A stretch of DNA of 64,000 bases from Heterotrichella gracilis (lineage: Eukaryota; Sar; Xanthophyceae; Tribonematales; Xanthonemataceae): the NCBI GenBank assembly GCA_032358255.1, contig JAULBX010005553.1, positions 310,001-374,000 of the forward strand. The letters run 5' to 3'. The first letter of the stretch is position 1, and each line of letters opens with the position of its first letter. Below are positions 54,567 through 64,000 of the stretch, one piece after another. The notes below the pieces were generated by a model, which was given only the letters and a program-made list of their open reading frames with translations, was not told where the DNA came from and did not search any database. A program made the translations under genes and the position numbers.

Positions 54567-57522
54567 TCACAGCTCCGTCTTCAACCCATGGTCCACCCCA
54601 CGCAAATGAGCATCCGGCGACCGCAACACCCCACTCCCACCCCCGCCACCGCCACCGCCGCCACCGCCCGCCGCCAACGCTGCCTCTATGCGCTGCAGCT
54701 GTGCAGACACCAGCTGCGCCACCACCTCCGGCGCGTATCGCTCCACCATGCGCCGCCGAGCCGCAGCGCCCCGCACCCGCGCCTCCCCGGGATGCGCCAC
54801 CACGCCCCGCATGAGCTCCCCCAGGTGCGCCGCAGATGGCTGCGCCCAGCGGTGGCCAGCAAAGGGCCCCCTGCGGATCTCCACCAGGCCCTCAATCCCC
54901 AGCGGGTAGCCCACCGACTCATCCAAAAACTCTGTGGGGCCTGCGGCAAGGGGTGCGTAAGGAATTGCTGATGCTCTGTTCCACTCACTAGGTGGAGCCT
55001 CAAACCACCTGCCGCATGCACACTGAATCCCCGCAGCGCCTGGCACGGCGTCACAACCCCACGCTGTGCGCCCATTACAAGTAATGGGTGAACCAAATAC
55101 CCTCCATGGGCACCAGGGCCAGCGTCTACAGCCCCGCTCTTGCGCTTGCCACCGTGCATGTGTGCATTTGTACCTCTAGTCCAACCAACCAACAGACCAA
55201 CCAACCAACCAACCAGACCTGGTCATACATGCATCTCCAAATGGTTCTTCACCTACCCGACCAATTCGTCGCAATCAACGGCAGGCCCATGGCCATTGCC
55301 TCCACATGCGGCCGCCCCCACCCCTCCCCGCGCGTGGGCATCACCAGGGCGCCCGCCGCCTTGTACAGGCGGGGCAGGTCTGATTGGATCACGTGCTCCG
55401 AGACGACATACACGCGCGGCAGGCGGGGAAAGGCAGCCTTGTCGATCTGCAGACAATTGGCACAGTCGACAACATCAGAGGTTGTGTACCGTCGTCAGAA
55501 CAGCCCCCAATGGTGCCATGCCTGCAAAGGATGGCAGTCAACCTTGCTGGAAGGTGCAAATGCCATGTGACTAAACAAGTACCGTAATCATCAACAGGTG
55601 ATAGATTAGAATATATGTCATGCATACCTTGAGGTGCTCTGTGGCCCAGTGGTGCATCTTGCCTGCAAAGTTGTTGTCTGTATGGTAGGGCTTGGTGAGC
55701 AGGTACAGCTCAACCCCATTAGGGTTTTCCCGGAAGGCTGTCAGGTACGCCCTCAGCAATATGTCCCACCCCTTGCGTTCCTCCCACTTGAAAATTGACA
55801 AAAATACAAAGGGCTTTCCTGCCCCATTTGTGGCGTTGCCACCTGGCGATCCAAACACCAGCTGGCCCGTGGGGAGTGGCAGGGGTTCATACTGTGAGGG
55901 CTCAAAGAAGGCGGTGTCAACCGGTTCTGGGACCACCACAATCTTGTGGGCCGGCACCCCTGACCGTGCAAACACATCCCTGCAGCAATGAGCAATGTTG
56001 TTCAAACTACCACCATTGTGCAGCTTGACAAAGGTTTTGGGCTTCATACATTAATGCGTGTACACTGCCACCCAAAGCAAGGCGGTGCAGAATGGCGCAT
56101 GAGTCATGCATGCGACTCCCTGTACTTATTTGTCAATACCATAAAATTTTAATAGAAGTGAGTGTATTCAAACTTCATTTTGCATTATGCCCGTGCATGT
56201 CGTGTTCAGGATGCAGTGCACCGCACCGCTATGGTCTGTGTGCTGAATATAAGCACCCAAAACCTGCACACCCTCCCCTCCAGTCCTGGAGCGGCACAGC
56301 CAAGCCCTATGCACCCTTTAACCATCCACCATCCACCATGTACCAAAATACTAACCCCACATCAGCCCCACCAAACCCCTCACCTGTGAAAATGCGTGGG
56401 CACCCACACCTCGTGCATCTGATTGCACCGCGCCACATGGGTATCGGTCAGGCGATCAGTCTCAAACATGGTGCGCCCAACCACGTATCGGGACAGCTCC
56501 AAGGGGGCGGGGGGGCACATGGTGGTCTGGTACAGGGGGTGGGGCAGCGCCCAGGCACCTGCAAGAGCACAAACGGTTTCACACCATTTTCGTGGACTAA
56601 TTCCCAGGTGTAAGTTGCATACTTTGCACTGCAATAGAGCTTGCTTGTATCATCAATACGATGTACCGATCGCTTCTCGCAGGAGGGCACCGACCATGCA
56701 GTGTTGCACTCAAATGCACACACCCTTCCTTTGGGGGGGTGCCACCACCCGCCACCCACCTGGCTCGCTGTGGCAGATGATGATGGCCGCCGTGGGCTGC
56801 ACCTGCTGCGCGTGGTTGCCCAGCACCCGCAGCACAGCCAGCGCGCGGGGCGTGGCCGCCAGGCTGAGCAGTGCCTCATCACTCACCGCGTCCCCGTGCT
56901 GGGTGATGGCCAGCTGGCTGCGCCGCACAACCCTGCATGCCCGTTGCATCGCCTGGTTCAACAACAGAATGGCACCCTGCCATTGCAGTGCTCGGTCTTG
57001 GGTTTGGATTTTGCCAGTCCCTGCCCTGACTGGTCATATTTGTGAGGTATGGACCATCATCGCCCTGCTCTATATGCGGGGTGATGGCTAGCTCGCAGCA
57101 TGCATATTACACCCATCATTTTCTTGCTTGCGCTACTCCCCTACTGTCACCGCCGCCTGCAAGGGCTGCGCCAAGGTTCATATACCGGCTTTGCCATGCC
57201 CAATGCCACATAGGCCAGGTGCCATCAATTCTGTTACCTGGCCCATCAGTAACAAAGCCACCATGTATGCTGTACCAGCAGTGCAGGGCCATGGGGTTTA
57301 TCATACTTGCCTGCTCTGGTGCAGTGCCAGCACAAAGGCAACCGCTTCCGATGCATACCCCCCTTCGCTGAAGAACGGGGCGAACCACCACACCGGCCCG
57401 TTCACAGGCGGCGCGGTGTATGCCTTTGGAGGTGTTTCTGAGGTTGAGAGGAGGTGGTGGGGCTGAGTGAGGGCCAGAAGCAGGGTCAGAAGTGTTGGGG
57501 TGAAGTGGCGGGAGCACACCAT
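54567..57522 (-). CDS. GT4-type (GT-B fold) glycosyltransferase, secretory pathway
   Basis: Six exons, all in phase: 57522-57307, 56952-56760, 56558-56384, 55979-55628, 55446-55257, 54940-54567 (stop), giving 499 residues, apparently complete. It starts with a signal peptide or anchor (MVCSRHFTPTLLTLLLALTQ). The N-terminal Rossmann domain has FAPFFSEGGYASEAVAFVLA and AIIICHSEPG. A linker MHEVWVPTHF and SGVPAHKIVVVPEPVDTAFF marks the domain boundary. The C-terminal domain has FVFLSIFKWEERKGWDILLR and the EX7E sugar-nucleotide motif region, GEGWGRPHVEAMAMGLPLIA with TNWSG. The signal sequence places it in the ER/Golgi lumen or on a membrane; donor and acceptor sugars cannot be inferred. A run of about 12 glycines near the C terminus comes from a GCC/ACC-type simple repeat and may vary in length. 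Confidence 0.9.
55181..55215 (+). repeat. (AACC)n microsatellite
   Basis: CCAACCAACCAACAG followed by ACC AACC units, in the intron before the last exon of the glycosyltransferase gene. Confidence 0.9.
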
Positions 57523-58942
57523 GGCGGGTGTGGCTCCTGGTCAGTATGCGCGTTGGCTCAAACTATGTCATGCATGAAGTTGCAAATCCACCCAGGCGTT
57601 GCTCCTGGCATTGTCTGAGTGAAGGTTTGCTGGTGTGTCAACAACACTGGATGCATGCCCAGTCTGTTTTCAGCTATCCTTGCCAGTACAAAGTTGAGCA
57701 CGTTCAAAGCCTGTACTGGTGAGTTGTAGTCAACGAGATACGTTTAATACCGAGCGGACACAGTGAGTGAGCCAAATCACACCACTGGAAGGGTGAACTA
57801 GGTGAATTACGCTGCTGAATCATGCATGCAGTGCATGCATCTGGTAAAAGACAGACCTTGATCAGACAAGACGATGCAAGGCACAGACGTCTCCACAACA
57901 TAGTGTTGCCCGGACAGAAATGAAATATACAAGCCGGTGCACGCTTCTTGTATGGTATGCGTAATCGCTCTTCAAAGTCTTCGCCAGTACCTTCAAGGGG
58001 AGGCAGATATTTTTAATTGCCAACAGACCTAGATAGCTCCAACCACAAAAGGGCTTCGCTGCAAACCAAGCTGTACATCTTTAAACCTTGAATAGCAGGC
58101 GTGACACGACTTGCCTGTCGAGAACCTGGGGGTGGACGACGTGCTCGAGAATAAACGGCATGGCCTAGATGCCAGATCGCAGGTTGTGTTCCAAAGATCG
58201 CGTGTTCCAAACCTTGATGGGAAGAAATTTGTGGTGTGCTTGCGTGCTGTATGCTGTGGTTCGCTTCAAAAACATATGTTGCAAAGGTTTTGAAGGGATG
58301 TGCTGTTGAGTGGCTCACCTTTTCGACGCCGTTGAGTGTCGGTCCATCCTTCACGTGCACACAAAAGGACCTAGCAAAGAAATACAAGCTGCAACGTTGC
58401 ACCGCCGTTGAGCCTCACTTCCATCGGAGGTCAGCAGGATACAATTATGGCACAAGTACGCCTCTGGAGAGGCACGGTGCTTCAAGCTAGTGAGTGTGTG
58501 TTGGTGCACCCCAGTGACTTGGGGTGGGTGTCTCCACCTCAACTTGCCTCTACATAGCTGTGCCAATTGGAGCACAACGCCCTGAAAACTACTATCCTCT
58601 CCACAGTCTTATGGTCCTCCCCGACTACAGCCTAGCCACTTCATTAGCACTACAGCTTGGTAGACTCAACCGCCTCATCCCTAACTGAGGGTCCCAGCGT
58701 TGGTTCCAGAATGAGCCACCAGCGAGAGCTGTACGCGGCACACACTCGCGCACACCTATGGCATACTTGCTGGTAAGCCACTGAAAGCACTGTGTTGACC
58801 ACTCAGTCAAAGCCTGCCTTGCCACCTCCACACCGCCCCAAGATTGCCTACTCTTCCCAGTGAATCACTGCACCAGCTGCAGCCGCAGACCTACCTAGGC
58901 CTAGCATGCGTCTCCACCACACCCACCTATATCCACCACACA
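57523..58942. other. Divergent intergenic region
   Basis: It separates the glycosyltransferase gene from the plus-strand coiled-coil gene. No supported coding exon; it should hold both promoters. A CATGCATGCAGTGCATGCAT tract lies at about 57820-57840. Confidence 0.45.
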
Positions 58943-61900
58943 ATGTCTAGCCACACCATGGCGCAGCCATTACCCACATGCTCCGCCCTGCCCTCAATCG
59001 CATCCAGAACCCCAGCCAAAACCCTAGTCAAAACCCTACCCGCCGCCCCACCCCACAGGCTGCACGCGGAGCGGCACCTGCGCCACACCGCGCGCATGCA
59101 AGTCCACACCCTTAGGGCCCTGGCGCAGCCATCAGAGGCTACACAGGCTGAGCTGCAGGCGGTGGTTGACTGGCAGGTGGGGTGCAGGAGATGCGTGTGG
59201 TTTGGGTCCTCAGCGAATGCACTGGGTAGGGTTTGAGTTTAGGTTCTGCATGGGGGGCTGTATGCAATAACATAGCCAGTAAGGGACCATTCAACAAATC
59301 AAAGAAGTGTCATTAGGTACAAATGGCAAGCATTGGCAAACGTGGATGGCACCTGCTCTGGTAGTTGTGTGCACGGCAAACCCTTGTTGAACCCTAGCTT
59401 GCACCACATACATGCACAGCTGCTTCCTTGCCTCGACCTTCCAACCGTATACTAAAACCCTCACTGCAGCTTTATTCTAACCCTGTACAGGTACACATGG
59501 TCCTGTTTGAAAACGGCGAGCTGGAGCAGGAGCTGGCAACCCTAAGGGTTTTGCTGAGGGAGGCCAAGGTTCCCCCTGTGGTGGATGAAACAGCACATCA
59601 GGAGGGGATGATGCCCAAGGCTGTGGGCATGGAGGATGTGCCTCTGGGGATGGGAGGGAGAAGGGTGTTTAACCTGCAGGTGGGGTGGCTTCGGTGGGCT
59701 GGGGTGGGTGCAGTTGGGTTGGAAGTGGGGGGGGTAGTGCATATCTGTGTTGACAGCAGGCCCCAAAGCCCTAGCACTAAAAAACCCTACCACAATGTAC
59801 AGCACCACCCTTAACCTGAGCAACTGTCTGCGTGCATGACTGTCACAGCTGCTAGTTGCCAGGTGGAAACTCCCAAAAGCTTTGATCACACCACTGGAGC
59901 TGTGTATAAGGGTTTAGGTTAGGGCTTATTTGCTCAAGAGATGTACGGCATGGGCTTGCATGCTTGTGGACCAGCCTCAATGCACCTGCTATTTGCCCAC
60001 CGGTAGAACACTGATCATGTTTTTGCGCAGGATTTGGAAAGCCCGAAGGACACCATCCCAGCCATCCACTCCCCGCTGCAACGAGATGCACAATCCCCCT
60101 TGCGGCAAGCCACCACGCAATGGGAAGGCGCCACCTGGCTGGGGTCAAACACGGGGTCCCAGGGACGGAGCCCAATGTCTGATATTGCCAGCACCCCTGT
60201 GCCAAAGACCCCACAGAAGGACCCTACTGGTAATGGCCCCTTGCATGTAACGACAGCACCCATGGCTGGCAATGATGTGGTCGGTGGCAAAGGTCTATGG
60301 AAAGCTTAAAATGTCTGGATTACAGGCGGACCATAAAAAATGATGCACCCGTCCATCCTCCCTCCTGGGTTTTCCAAAATGCTTGCAAGTAAATAGTATC
60401 AATGACATCCCGTCACGCATCCGCACCCTCACCACCCCCCTGCAGGAGCCAATGCACGGAGGCCCTCACTGCTCCCCAGATCAAGGATGCTCCCTGCCCG
60501 CTTCTCCACGGTTTCCTCCCATGGTGATGAGATCTCAGCCAGCTCAGCTAAAAAGGGCAGCCTGGTCGAGCTGCCAAACCGGGAAGAAAGCCCTTGCAGA
60601 AACCCTATAGAAAGCAGCAGCCAGGCAACACAAACGGACCAGGATGGGGTTGCTGGCATGGCGAGGAGCATCCCCAACTCTGTTGCCCACCATGCGGTGA
60701 GGAATCCCTGGAGGCTGGCTGCTGGAAGGCGTAGACAGCATAATTACACCCATACTGGGATTGGGAGGTTTGCAAGGGGGAAGCAGCAGTCAGTGGGCAG
60801 GGGGAAGGGGTACGCACCTGGGGGGCGAGTGACGTGCCGTACAGCACAGACGCCGGCGGCGCATTCAGCTGGACGATTGGTGCGCCACGTCCCGGCCACC
60901 AGGGCTGTGCCGCACATGGGCTACACAGGGCGGAGTGTGCTGCGTGGTGGGTTGCAGAAGGGTGCCAGGGGGAAGGGAGGGCATGCAGGCAACAGGGGAA
61001 GCGATCCACTGCACGGCAGCAAGGCGGGTTCGACAGCGCAGGTGTCCGCCTGGGATGCTGCACGGCACGGGGCAATCCCCACCCACCTTGCCAGGTGGCG
61101 ATCACCCCGATTGGGGTCAACCGCTAGGGTTTTGGCGCGCATGCGTGCGCTGGAGGCGGCTCTGCAGCAGGCAGTGGAGTCAAGGAGGGTGCTGGCGGGG
61201 CGGCTGGAGGGGATGGCAACCAGGCTGCAAGCGGCACAGGTAAGGTTTGGTGCTGGGGTGTTTTTGGCAAGGAATTGTGCATGGGTTTTGTGCTAGGGTG
61301 TATTTTCCCAAGACGATATCGTTACCCTGCATGGTCCAACATGGATGCATCCAACACTAATGCAACATGCCATGCTTTCACGTCCTTGCAAGTATCTGTT
61401 GCAGCCTCGCAAACCATTATGTCAATGATTTATTCTTCCCCCTTGTTCCCAGGAGGTGCTGGTGCGCATGGAGGCCAGCTGCCGCTATCTCATTGCCAGC
61501 GCACAGCGGGATGCAGGAGGGCACCAAGGCGCGCCACCTGGCGCTGGGGTTGAGGCGGCATCGGGCACGGGCCCCGAGATGGGAATTGCTTCACATGTGG
61601 AGAATGCGGCACCCAGTTTGGATTCCACCAGCACTTGCACCAGCACCAGCACCAGCCCCAGTGCAGAGGCAGGGCGTGAGGCGCCCTACAGCTGCACGCA
61701 TCACAGCGGGCGGGTGGCCACAGTCCCCAGGGAGCAAGCCACTGGTGTAATGCACATGGGCAACCTGAACCGCCACATTGTGGGATTTGAGGGTGGTAAT
61801 GCCGGCAATGGCGGCGGATGTGGGGCGGGTTCCCGTGGCCTCACCCCCTGCCTGGCCATGCTCACCCAGAGCCTGCAGGATGCCACTGCAAGCTGCTTGG

Positions 61901-62106
61901 CGCTGGAAGGGTGCATGGGGGAGGGTGAGGGACAGGCGTGGGGGGAGGCGAATGGCGATGTGAGAATGGGGCCTGGTTGGACACTGCCAGTTAGGGAGTA
62001 CTGTCAGGAGCTGGCGGTGGCAGAAGGGGCTGGGGGTGTGGGCGGGGATGGGGATGCAACCGCATACATATGTGCTCCCATGACCGGCAAATTAAAGTTG
62101 CAGTGA
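58943..62106 (+). CDS. Coiled-coil protein of unknown function
   Basis: Exons: about 58943 (ATG) or 59059 to 59176, then 59491-59679, 60031-60283, 60446-61239, 61453-62106 (TGA); phases close. The start is uncertain because the acceptor-like CCCCACAG at 59058 and an uninterrupted frame from ATG 58943 are both possible. The sequence has short heptad stretches: HTLRALAQPSEATQAELQAV, NGELEQELATLRVLLREAK, ARMRALEAALQQAVESRRVL and RLEGMATRLQAAQ running into VLVRMEASCRYLIASAQ. Between them are Ser/Pro/Thr-rich and Gly/Arg-rich disordered segments. No enzyme motif was seen. It could be a cytoskeletal or centrosomal scaffold, but that is only a guess from the coiled coils. About 650-690 residues. Confidence 0.6.
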
Positions 62107-62572
62107 CCAATTGCACAACCGGTGTTCAGTTGCGCTGAAGGGCCAGTGGCCGGTGGCATCGTTAGCACCTAAACATAGCCCCGATTAATGTTTAAAACAT
62201 GTATTAAATGTGCACGCCTTTAGCGTTGGCTTTCTTTCCTTATTCTATGTGCTAGATAGCATGGCAAAAATGAATATGCTGAACACACTGGCTCTTGAAA
62301 GTGTGAACTTCATTGGCTGGAATGTTGACAGTAATACATCATACTGGCATTGGCGAGTGGCGAGTGGGAAAAGCTCCAGTACCAAGTAGTTCTACATGAA
62401 ACGCCCTAAATCCCAAACTTGCATTGCCCATGCTACCGTATGACATGTGTTTGGTTATCTGGGGCACGCACATGATGCCTCGAGTGAAACCGTTTGGCAA
62501 CATGTCTGTACCAGGCTCTGCTGGTGCGTACACGCTAAGATGACGTATTGTAACACTTAATGATACTATGTT
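62107..62572. other. Convergent intergenic region
   Basis: 3' flanks of the coiled-coil gene and of the F-box/LRR gene. AT-rich at 62160-62290, no coding signal. Confidence 0.45.
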
Positions 62573-63983
62573 CTATGCATCATATAGTACATCTGGCCAT
62601 AGCGCAAGGCCAATGAGCCATTCATTCGATGGCATGTGGGCCTTAGCATCAAGACAATGCAGCTGCGCCACAAGGCCCTGCACCCACGCAACAGTGCACT
62701 GCAAGGCGGCTAGCCTCCCACCATCATCCACCCCTGCAACCGCCTGCTCCACCAGCTCCTCCACGCTGACACGCCTCCCCTGGGGCTGCATGCCTGGCTG
62801 CTGCACACTGCCTCTCACCACCGCTATCTCCCATCCCTGCCCGACCACCCGCAGCTGTTTAGTATCCTCAAAATTAAGGAGGCGTAGACCAGGGTGTAGG
62901 GGGGCGGTAAGGGTCACGCCAGGGCACCGGGGATCACACAGACAGGTGAGGTTGGGCAAGGCTGGGAGGTGAATGTAATCCTGATCTATCAGTTGCCCAT
63001 TTAAGGAGTCTTTTCTCATCACAATCAACTCCTGAAGCGTGGCAGGCGCGTGGGGCAGCAGCAGTGGAGCTATGTCGTGAGAAGCACTGTACCGCAGGCA
63101 CAGGCTGCGCACGGGTGGCAGGAAGCGAGCCCAGTCATCCTCCGCCAGCAAAGGCGTTGCGCGGGTGCTTGGTTCATCAGGAGAGGCAATGAGGATGAAC
63201 TGCTCCAGGCCAGCAGGCCACCAGGGTGATGACCCGTTAGGCAGCTCCAGGGAGCCTTCGTTGACTAGCAAGGTCAAGGCGGTGAGCGCTGTTGCAGGGC
63301 GCAGGTCCGAAATAAGCTTTGCATTCATCACTGTCAGCGTCAGGCTGCGCAGCTGGGGCAGGCTGCTGAGAGGAAGGCGCCACGCAGTGGGTTGTAGGGG
63401 GTCGGCGTGCGACATTGCACCCACAATCAGCTCGGCATCAAGCACCGAGGGTATGGATGGAAAAGGGTAGATAATGGCAAACTCTGGCTCAAGCCTGTTG
63501 TATATTAGGCTCAAAGAAAGGCTGGTGAGCGCTGTCAGGTGGCTGAGGGGTGCAAAGACTGCTGCCCATCTGTCACTCCGCTGCAGCACTGCTCTCTGGC
63601 GTGGCATGCTCGGCAGGAAATATGGCCCCGCCTAAATCCAACACCTGCAGCCCGTGCAGTCGTCCAACCGCCGAAAAGAGCGCTTCAAAGCACTGCATGG
63701 GCGGTGTCGCCGAGCCACTTCGCACCCCAAGCCGCAACATCTGCGCACGTGCAGGCGTCATTGCTGTCACCATACGCAAGCACTCCTCAAATTTGCACCG
63801 GAAGCGCAGGCTGAGCTCTCTTGTGTGGTGCAGGTGCTTGGGTAGCCTGTCGATTGGGCACACTTCATCCTGCCTCTCCCCCACCCGCTCCCAGAGCACG
63901 CCTTGGTTGTGCAGCAGGTTGTGCCAGCGCTTGCACACCGTGACGGCGCGGGTGCGTTCAGCCATACCCAGGCACAACAGCAC
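62573..63983 (-). CDS. F-box / leucine-rich-repeat protein, 5' end off window
   Basis: An exon starts after a good acceptor (TTGCCACAG) at 63983 and reads VLLCLGMAERTRAVTVCKRW, then HNLLHNQGVLWERV, the latter half of an F-box. LRR-like sequence follows (LHHTRELSLRF, LHGLQVLDLGGAIFP). The frame stops at about 63573, while another frame carries the rest: LSHLTALTSLSLSLIYNRLE, LSSLPQLRSLTLTVMNAKL and ATALTALTLLVNEGSLELP, to a stop at 62573. A 49-base GT...AG intron at 63644-63596 would join them in phase. However, the skipped part looks like good LRR sequence, so a one-base frameshift is an equal possibility. F-box/LRR proteins are substrate receptors of SCF ubiquitin ligases. The start exon lies beyond base 64000. 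Confidence 0.7.
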
Positions 63984-64000
63984 CTGTGGCAACCAAAGCA

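Overview
The window is nuclear DNA from a photosynthetic eukaryote, most likely a green alga. It carries intron-rich genes with GT...AG introns. Among them are a lumenal PsbP-family protein with a twin-arginine signal (photosynthesis), the kinesin-2 subunit KAP3 and an SFI1-repeat centrin-binding protein (cilia and basal bodies), and SEC23 (COPII). Introns and spacers are sprinkled with the plant-type telomere heptamer TTTAGGG/CCCTAAA. I did not try to name a species.

Layout. 1-2598 (-): RS-rich, double-S1 RNA-binding protein, cut by the left edge. 2913-5730 (-): SFI1-repeat protein. 6577-11736 (+): complete SEC23. 13623-17152 (+): ICMT/PEMT-family membrane methyltransferase. 17938-18548 (-): broken leucine-rich-repeat gene. 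About 19405-24938 (+): KAP3. 25371-25934 (-): intronless J-domain protein. About 27361-36638 (+): large protein with a C2H2-like finger, an alanine-rich repeat region and a C-terminal U-box. 38830-42034 (+): secreted or membrane Trp-rich repeat protein with one in-frame TAA. 43535-45812 (-): multi-pass membrane protein. 48468-50720 (-): PsbP-family lumenal protein. 52482-53920 (-): degenerate CDPK/CAMK-like kinase. 54567-57522 (-): GT4-type glycosyltransferase. About 58943-62106 (+): coiled-coil protein of unknown function. 62573-63983 (-): F-box/LRR protein cut by the right edge. Exon boundaries were read by eye from splice signals. For nearly every gene the codon phase closes across all internal junctions, which is the main support for the models.

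The genes do not form a pathway and are ordinary eukaryotic single-gene units. KAP3 and SFI1 are both ciliary/basal-body parts, but they sit 14 kb apart and their linkage is probably chance.

The most unusual signal is architectural. At about 14 places, in at least six genes, a stretch of 15-90 bp centred on an exon-intron junction (or, in SEC23, on the stop codon) is present again as a degraded direct copy inside the neighbouring intron or 3' flank. TTTAGGG-like sequence often lies between the two copies. Introns here seem to grow by duplicating their own splice junctions, sometimes with telomere-like filler. A related observation is a recurring small palindrome, AACCCT-n-AGGGTT, found in introns and also inside several exons.
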